This document shows, piece after piece, positions 59,562 through 64,000 of a DNA stretch of 64,000 nucleotides. Within the stretch, counting starts at the first letter, position 1. Each line of letters begins with the position of its first letter. Origin of the DNA: DATFJT01 sp965230755 (GTDB lineage Bacteria; Bacteroidota; Bacteroidia; Chitinophagales; Saprospiraceae). Under the pieces are notes generated by a model. That model was not told the origin of the DNA. It ran no database searches and was given only the letters and a program-made list of their open reading frames with translations. Location of the stretch: the NCBI GenBank assembly GCA_965230755.1, contig CBDDLT010000005.1, positions 62,001-126,000 of the forward strand. The letters run 5' to 3'. A program made the position numbers and the translations under genes.

Positions 59562-61694
59562 CTATACACTAACTTCACCGTGTGCTTTGGCAATAACTTC
59601 CTTAGCAACGTTTTCCGGAGCTGGCTCATACTTAGAGAACTCCATTGAGGAAGAAGCTCTTCCCGATGTAATTGTTCTCAAGTGAGTAACATATCCGAAC
59701 ATTTCTGAAAGAGGAACGTCTGCCTTCACAACAACTGCGTTTCCTTTGTTCTCTTGACCTTTTATCAAACCTCTTCTTCTGTTCAAATCTCCAATTACCG
59801 GCCCTGTATACTCCTCAGGAGTAGTAACTTCCAGTTTCATAATAGGCTCTAAAAGAACAGGTTTTGCAGTTTTAGCAGCAGCTTTAAAACCTTCTTTAGC
59901 ACAAAGCTCAAAGGCTATTGGCTTAGAATCCACCGCGTGCATAGATCCGTCAAAAACTCTTACTTTCATACTATCAATTCCGTATCCGGCCAAAACACCA
60001 TTATCCATCATGGCCTTAAAACCATCGGTAATTGGCTTGATGTAGTTCTTGTCGATGGCTCCTCCAACGATTCCCCATTCGAACTGCAACTTAGTTTTGC
60101 CATTCTGGAATTCTTCGCTTTCCAAAAACTCCTGATCCGCAGGTCCTAACTGGAACTGCATATCCGCAAATAAACCGGAACCACCAGATTGCTTTTTCAA
60201 ACGCTCTCTATGTTCAACAGTTTTTGTCAATGCTTCTTTATAATTCACTTGTGGAGCTCCTTGATTTACATCAACTTTGAACTCTCTTCTTAATCTATCG
60301 ACAATAATTTCAAGGTGCAACTCACCCATACCGCTAACCACCGTCTGGTTAGTATCCTCGTCGTATGCCACTCTGAATGTTGGATCTTCTTCAGCCAATT
60401 TAGCCAAAGCCATACCCAATTTCTCAACATCCTTCTGAGTCTTTGGCTCAATCGCCAATCCAATCACCGGATCCGGGAAAGTCATACTTTCCAAAACGAT
60501 AGGCTTCTGCAAATCACAAAGTGTATCTCCAGTCTTAATATCCTTAAAACCAACCGCCGCTGCAATATCTCCAGCCTCCACTTTCTCAATCGCATTCTGC
60601 TTATTAGAATGCATTTGATATATTCTTGAAATTCTCTCTTTGTTACCTGATCTAGCGTTCAATACATAACTACCAGCATCCAACTTTCCTGAGTAAACTC
60701 TCATGAAAGCCAATCTACCCACATAAGGATCAGTAGCTATCTTGAAAGCCAAAGCCGAAAATGGTTCATCAGCAGATGGCTTTCTCATTTCCTTTTCTCC
60801 AGTATTAGGATTTTCTCCTTCTATCGCCTCAATATCAAGAGGAGAAGGCATAAAAGCACATACCGCATCCAAAACAGCCTGAACACCTTTATTTTTAAAG
60901 GCAGATCCGCACATCATAGGAATGATACTCATATCAATTACAGCTGCTCTAATAGCCGCTCTAATTTCATCAGGACTAATAGAATCAGGATCTTCGAAAT
61001 ACTTCTCCATGATAGACTCATCGTATTCCGCAACTGCTTCTAATAATTTTTCTCTATATTCTTCAACCGTATCTTTCAAGTCCGCAGGAATGTCGATCAC
61101 TTCATAAGTCATACCAAAATCTGACTCATTCCAAACGATAGCCTGGTTAGTAATCAAATCCACTACACCCTTAAAAGTATCTTCAGCACCGATGGGCACC
61201 TGAAGAGGAACTGGGTTAGCTCCCAACATTTCTCTTACCTGTCTACAAACATCGAAAAAGTCAGCACCCTGTCGATCCATTTTATTAACGAATCCGATTC
61301 TAGGCACTTTATATCTATCCGCCTGTCTCCAAACAGTTTCAGACTGAGGCTCAACACCACTGGCAGCACAAAACAATGCCACAACACCATCCAATACTCT
61401 CAACGATCTCTCTACCTCAACAGTAAAGTCAACGTGACCAGGAGTGTCAATGATATTAATAGCATATTTCTTGTCTTTCCAAGGCCATTCTGTCTTGGTA
61501 GCAGCAGAAGTAATGGTAATACCTCTTTCTTGCTCTTGCTCCATCCAGTCCATCGTAGCAGCACCATCGTGAACCTCACCAATCTTATGACTCAAACCAG
61601 TATAGTACAACACCCTTTCAGTAGTCGTAGTTTTACCAGCATCAATGTGAGCTGCAATACCAATGTTTCGAGTGTACTTTAATTTTTCAGACAT
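59562..61694 (-). CDS. fusA: Elongation factor G
   Basis: The 710-residue translocase has the GTPase motifs GIAAHIDAGKTTTTER (G1), DTPGHVDFTVE (G3) and NKMDRQGADF (G4). Domains II-V follow, including GMGELHLEIIVDRLRREF and ATTPEEYTGPVIGDLNRRRG-like EVTTPEEYTGPVIGDLNRRRG. It drives tRNA-mRNA translocation after peptide-bond formation and works with RRF in recycling. Its place in the str cluster marks it as the main EF-G. It starts 44 bp after rpsG. Confidence 0.98.
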   Translation of the reverse strand: MSEKLKYTRNIGIAAHIDAGKTTTTERVLYYTGLSHKIGEVHDGAATMDWMEQEQERGITITSAATKTEWPWKDKKYAINIIDTPGHVDFTVEVERSLRVLDGVVALFCAASGVEPQSETVWRQADRYKVPRIGFVNKMDRQGADFFDVCRQVREMLGANPVPLQVPIGAEDTFKGVVDLITNQAIVWNESDFGMTYEVIDIPADLKDTVEEYREKLLEAVAEYDESIMEKYFEDPDSISPDEIRAAIRAAVIDMSIIPMMCGSAFKNKGVQAVLDAVCAFMPSPLDIEAIEGENPNTGEKEMRKPSADEPFSALAFKIATDPYVGRLAFMRVYSGKLDAGSYVLNARSGNKERISRIYQMHSNKQNAIEKVEAGDIAAAVGFKDIKTGDTLCDLQKPIVLESMTFPDPVIGLAIEPKTQKDVEKLGMALAKLAEEDPTFRVAYDEDTNQTVVSGMGELHLEIIVDRLRREFKVDVNQGAPQVNYKEALTKTVEHRERLKKQSGGSGLFADMQFQLGPADQEFLESEEFQNGKTKLQFEWGIVGGAIDKNYIKPITDGFKAMMDNGVLAGYGIDSMKVRVFDGSMHAVDSKPIAFELCAKEGFKAAAKTAKPVLLEPIMKLEVTTPEEYTGPVIGDLNRRRGLIKGQENKGNAVVVKADVPLSEMFGYVTHLRTITSGRASSSMEFSKYEPAPENVAKEVIAKAHGEVSV

Positions 61695-61738
61695 TCTTTT
61701 TCTTCTTGTGCGTGTCTCAAATGTTATTAAAAACTATA

Positions 61739-62206
61739 TTATACTCTAAAATGCGAGAAGGCTTTGTTAGACTCGGCCATTCTGTGCATCTCATCTTTTC
61801 TTTTAACCGCTGCCCCTTCATTCTTAGCTGCTGCTAAAATCTCGGCGGCAAGCTTCTGTGGCATTCCTTTACCACTTCTCTGTCGAGCAAACTTAATCAT
61901 CCACTTCATTCCGATAGAAATCTTTCTAGAAGCCCTAATTTCAGTAGGAATCTGGAAAGTAGCACCTCCAACTCTTTTTGATCTAACTTCAACCTGAGGA
62001 GTAGCATTACTCAAAGCCTTCTTGAAAACATCCAACTCACTTTCTTCAGACTTCTCCTTTACAATATCCATTGCATCGTAAAAAGTCTTCAAAGCCACTG
62101 ACTTCTTTCCTGAAAGCATCAAGTTATTCACAAAACTTGTCACCATTTGATCTCCATATCTTGGATCCGGCGCTATACTTCTTTTATGTGCTCTTCTTTT
62201 TCTCAT
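61739..62206 (-). CDS. rpsG: 30S ribosomal protein S7
   Basis: The 155-residue protein has MRKRRAHKRSIAPDPRYGDQMVTSFVNNLMLSGKKSVA and TPQVEVRSKRVGGATFQIPTEI, ending HRMAESNKAFSHFRV. It nucleates 30S head assembly and lies at the mRNA exit. It starts 8 bp after rpsL, so it is cotranscribed. Confidence 0.98.
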   Translation of the reverse strand: MRKRRAHKRSIAPDPRYGDQMVTSFVNNLMLSGKKSVALKTFYDAMDIVKEKSEESELDVFKKALSNATPQVEVRSKRVGGATFQIPTEIRASRKISIGMKWMIKFARQRSGKGMPQKLAAEILAAAKNEGAAVKRKDEMHRMAESNKAFSHFRV

Positions 62207-62214
62207 AAATCAAA

Positions 62215-62586
62215 CTATTTTGGCCTTTTAGCACCATATTTAGATCTACTCTGTAATCTGTCAGCTACACCAGCTGTATCCAGAGCACCACGAACAATTG
62301 TATATCTTACACCCGGTAAATCCTTAACACGACCTCCTCTTACTAACACAATACTGTGCTCCTGTAGATTGTGTCCCTCACCAGGAATATAACAAATCAC
62401 CTCTAGACCGTTAGTCAATCTAACTTTAGCTACTTTTCTCAAAGCCGAATTAGGTTTCTTAGGCGTAGTTGTATAAACCCTAGTACAAACACCTCTTCTC
62501 TGAGGACAACCCTCAAGAGCCCTAGATTTAGACTTTTCTACAATTTTCTTTCTACCTTTTCGAACTAATTGATTTATAGTAGGCAT
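62215..62586 (-). CDS. rpsL: 30S ribosomal protein S12
   Basis: The 123-residue protein has RVYTTTPKKPNSALRKVAKVRLTNG with Lys43, and GGRVKDLPGVRY with Lys88 and Asp89. The residues that commonly change in streptomycin-resistant mutants are the sensitive form, and Asp89 is the usual methylthiolation site. It opens the ribosomal array. AAGGAT just ahead of the ATG is one of the few Shine-Dalgarno-like sequences in the window. The promoter lies about 60 bp upstream. Confidence 0.98.
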   Translation of the reverse strand: MPTINQLVRKGRKKIVEKSKSRALEGCPQRRGVCTRVYTTTPKKPNSALRKVAKVRLTNGLEVICYIPGEGHNLQEHSIVLVRGGRVKDLPGVRYTIVRGALDTAGVADRLQSRSKYGAKRPK

Positions 62587-62645
62587 ATATCCTTAATTAT
62601 TATTATTTTTTATTCGAGAAAGACTCGGCCTTCTCAAAGCGACTG

Positions 62646-62677
62646 CAAAGATAGGTTTAATATTTATTTATTTCAAA
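62646..62677 (-). promoter_or_regulatory. Promoter of the ribosomal protein array (ahead of rpsL)
   Basis: On the minus strand TTTG (62674-62677), 20 nt and then TATCTTTG (62646-62653) match the Bacteroidota consensus TTTG / TAnnTTTG exactly. It lies 59 nt before the rpsL start. Confidence 0.8.
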
Positions 62678-62767
62678 CTAAATTCTCTTATTTCCTGATA
62701 TTTTTCTTAAACTTCTGACAAGATTAATATTTAAGCTGTCTTAGGAGATATAAAACTTAACATATTA

Positions 62768-63091
62768 ATGACGGAAGAAATATTGTTATTCTACGTGCCA
62801 TGCCCTAATTTTGAAACAGCCACGTCACTGGGAGAATCTTTAGTACAGTCGAATCTGGCGGCTTGTTTTAATTGTTCCAACGTAGAAGGTGGTTACATTT
62901 GGAAGAAGGAATTTTGCACTGAAAAAGAAACCGTCTTAGTAATCAAGACCGCGATTTCTATGGAGAATAAAATTCGAAACTTTATAGAAGACAATCACCC
63001 TTATGATCTTCCCTGTGTTGCGCATTGGAAGATTACGGTCAATAAAGGCTATGCAGATTGGGTAAAAGAACAAGTAGAGCATTATGTTTAA
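62768..63091 (+). CDS. cutA: Divalent-cation tolerance protein CutA
   Basis: The 107-residue protein has LFYVPCPNFETATSLGESLVQSNLAACFN, GGYIWKKE and the KTAISMENKIRNFIEDNHPYDLPCVAHWKI pattern of CutA1, a ferredoxin-like trimer. CutA was linked to copper tolerance, but its molecular role is unsettled. It is divergent from rpsL and overlaps the next gene by 8 bp. Confidence 0.93.
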   Translation: MTEEILLFYVPCPNFETATSLGESLVQSNLAACFNCSNVEGGYIWKKEFCTEKETVLVIKTAISMENKIRNFIEDNHPYDLPCVAHWKITVNKGYADWVKEQVEHYV

Positions 63092-63641
63092 AGTATACTT
63101 TCAGTTAGGCTTAGACCATATACTTGATTGGAATGGCGCTGATCATATGGCATTTATCGTCGTGATGTGTTCTATTTACCTATTTAGGGACTGGAGAAAG
63201 GTATTGATCATGGTGAGTGCTTTTACGGTGGGCCATTCTATCACACTTATTCTTGGTGGACTAAACCTGGTTAAAGTGAACAGTGAACTCATCGAACGTC
63301 TCATCCCCTTAACGATCATCGCTACAGCCATATATTATGCATTCTTTAGTAGCCGATCAAAACTGAATTGGAGAAGTTATGTACTCATAGCGCTGTTTGG
63401 GCTTATACATGGATTGGGATTTTCGAATTATTTCTCTTCTCTTTTGGGTAAAACCCAGAATATTGTACTTCCACTTTTGTATTTCAATCTTGGAGTTGAA
63501 GTAGGACAAATCATCATCGTTCTCATTCTATTGGCCATCTCCACTGTTTTGGTTAAGCATCTCAAAGTTTCACATAAGCATTGGAGCCTATTTCTCGCGG
63601 GAATAGGTTTTGGTATGGCGGTGCAGATTTTAATCGGCTAA
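63084..63641 (+). CDS. HupE/UreJ family membrane protein
   Basis: The 185-residue protein has about six membrane helices and the family-typical start FQLGLDHILDWNGADHMAFIVVM. It continues with FTVGHSITLILG (His in a helix) and ALFGLIHGLGFSNYF. Relatives are thought to transport nickel, cobalt or other metals, but none of the neighbours is a hydrogenase or urease gene. The 8-bp overlap with cutA hints at a shared metal-related job, an inference only. Confidence 0.88.
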   Translation: MFKVYFQLGLDHILDWNGADHMAFIVVMCSIYLFRDWRKVLIMVSAFTVGHSITLILGGLNLVKVNSELIERLIPLTIIATAIYYAFFSSRSKLNWRSYVLIALFGLIHGLGFSNYFSSLLGKTQNIVLPLLYFNLGVEVGQIIIVLILLAISTVLVKHLKVSHKHWSLFLAGIGFGMAVQILIG

Positions 63642-63681
63642 AGCACATTACGAACAAAACTAAAATTATATGAAGCCAATA

Positions 63682-64000
63682 TCACCTTAGCAGAGTAATA
63701 TCTCCCTTCTTTAGATGAATGTTTCCATCCCTTGTCCTGTACTTAATATAGTATACGAACACAGCCGGATTCAAAGGTTCTTCCATGAATGTTCCATCCC
63801 AAACAATCTCTTTCGTATTTTCCCAATACCTAATCTCATTACCCCAACGACTATAAATTGCTCCTTCCAGAAATATGTCGACATGGTCTCTTGCAAATAT
63901 CTGCCATACATCATTGTTCTTGTCATCATTGGGTGAGAAACTATTGGGAATGTAAATATCTACTTGATCTCGCCAAAATATATTGAACAAGTACTCGAAC
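63682..64000 (-). CDS. Gliding-motility-associated (T9SS type B) C-terminal domain protein, 5' partial
   Basis: The frame stays open to the right edge, so the start lies beyond the window. The visible 105 residues are nearly the whole type B sorting domain: DQVDIYIPNSFSPNDDKNNDVWQIF, IYSRWGNEIRYWENTKEIVWDGTF, PAVFVYYIKYRTRDGNIHLKKGDITLLR. Such domains end large surface adhesins and related T9SS cargo. Anything about the rest of the protein is unseen. It converges on the HupE/UreJ-like gene, 40 bp apart. Confidence 0.92.
   Translation of the reverse strand, partial: FEYLFNIFWRDQVDIYIPNSFSPNDDKNNDVWQIFARDHVDIFLEGAIYSRWGNEIRYWENTKEIVWDGTFMEEPLNPAVFVYYIKYRTRDGNIHLKKGDITLLR

Noticed and set aside
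1..64000. CRISPR arrays, tRNA or rRNA genes, prophage or transposase genes
   Set aside because: I looked for direct repeats with regular spacers, cloverleaf-like sequences and transposase motifs and saw none.

Overview
This window comes from a member of the Bacteroidota, most likely a marine or gliding-type lineage such as the Saprospiria or a relative. The evidence is: genes for the type IX secretion system (T9SS; porU, porV, gldJ and a porP/sprF family gene); secreted proteins ending in T9SS sorting domains; a SusC-like carboxypeptidase-regulatory domain on outer-membrane receptors; promoter-like sites of the Bacteroidota form TTTG-N(19-21)-TAnnTTTG; almost no Shine-Dalgarno sequences; and a long-form urocanate hydratase. 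Genus cannot be fixed from the sequence alone.

Layout. 1-11 kb: an aminotransferase cut by the window edge, a TonB-dependent receptor, a LOG-family hydrolase, a secreted haem/copper monooxygenase-like protein, a secreted subtilisin-like protease, a Kbp (BON-LysM) protein and an orphan lipoprotein. 11-17 kb: the addB-addA recombination helicase-nuclease pair. 17-30 kb: mixed metabolism and envelope genes (an SDR epimerase, hutU, a DUF6089-type outer membrane protein, a DUF4442 protein, an outer-membrane beta-barrel receptor, the hemH-hemJ-DUF2130 cluster, a Glu/Leu-type dehydrogenase and an arginase-fold protein that has lost its metal site). 29-39 kb: murF, gldJ, a porP/sprF family gene, porU and porV, followed by the RNase P RNA gene on the opposite strand. 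39-40.5 kb: an imperfect 161-bp palindromic element, a sensor-less histidine kinase core and a tail-anchored unknown protein. 40.5-44.2 kb: sucD, a divIC/ftsB-like gene, eno and carA.

44.3-62.6 kb is one uninterrupted leftward array: rpsL-rpsG-fusA (str), the S10 cluster, the spc cluster with secY, map, infA and rpmJ, then the alpha cluster rpsM-rpsK-rpsD-rpoA-rplQ. It has a near-consensus promoter ahead of rpsL and a strong terminator after rplQ. There is no tuf between fusA and rpsJ. L17 carries a long extra C-terminal helix-hairpin-helix tail. L36 lacks the zinc ligands and S14 is the long zinc-free type. At the right end lie cutA, a HupE/UreJ-like membrane protein and the 3' part of a protein with a gliding-motility (type B) C-terminal domain.

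How the genes connect: PorU (sortase) and PorV (shuttle) process and anchor T9SS cargo. The window itself contains likely cargo: the haem/copper protein, the subtilase and the partial type B protein. GldJ and the PorP/SprF protein belong to the motility/secretion apparatus. I saw no CRISPR array, tRNA, rRNA, prophage or insertion sequence with a transposase. Nothing here is clearly a new multi-gene system. The items most worth a second look are the palindromic element next to the truncated kinase, the metal-site-less ureohydrolase, the L17 fusion, and the terminator hairpin lying immediately ahead of the murF start codon.
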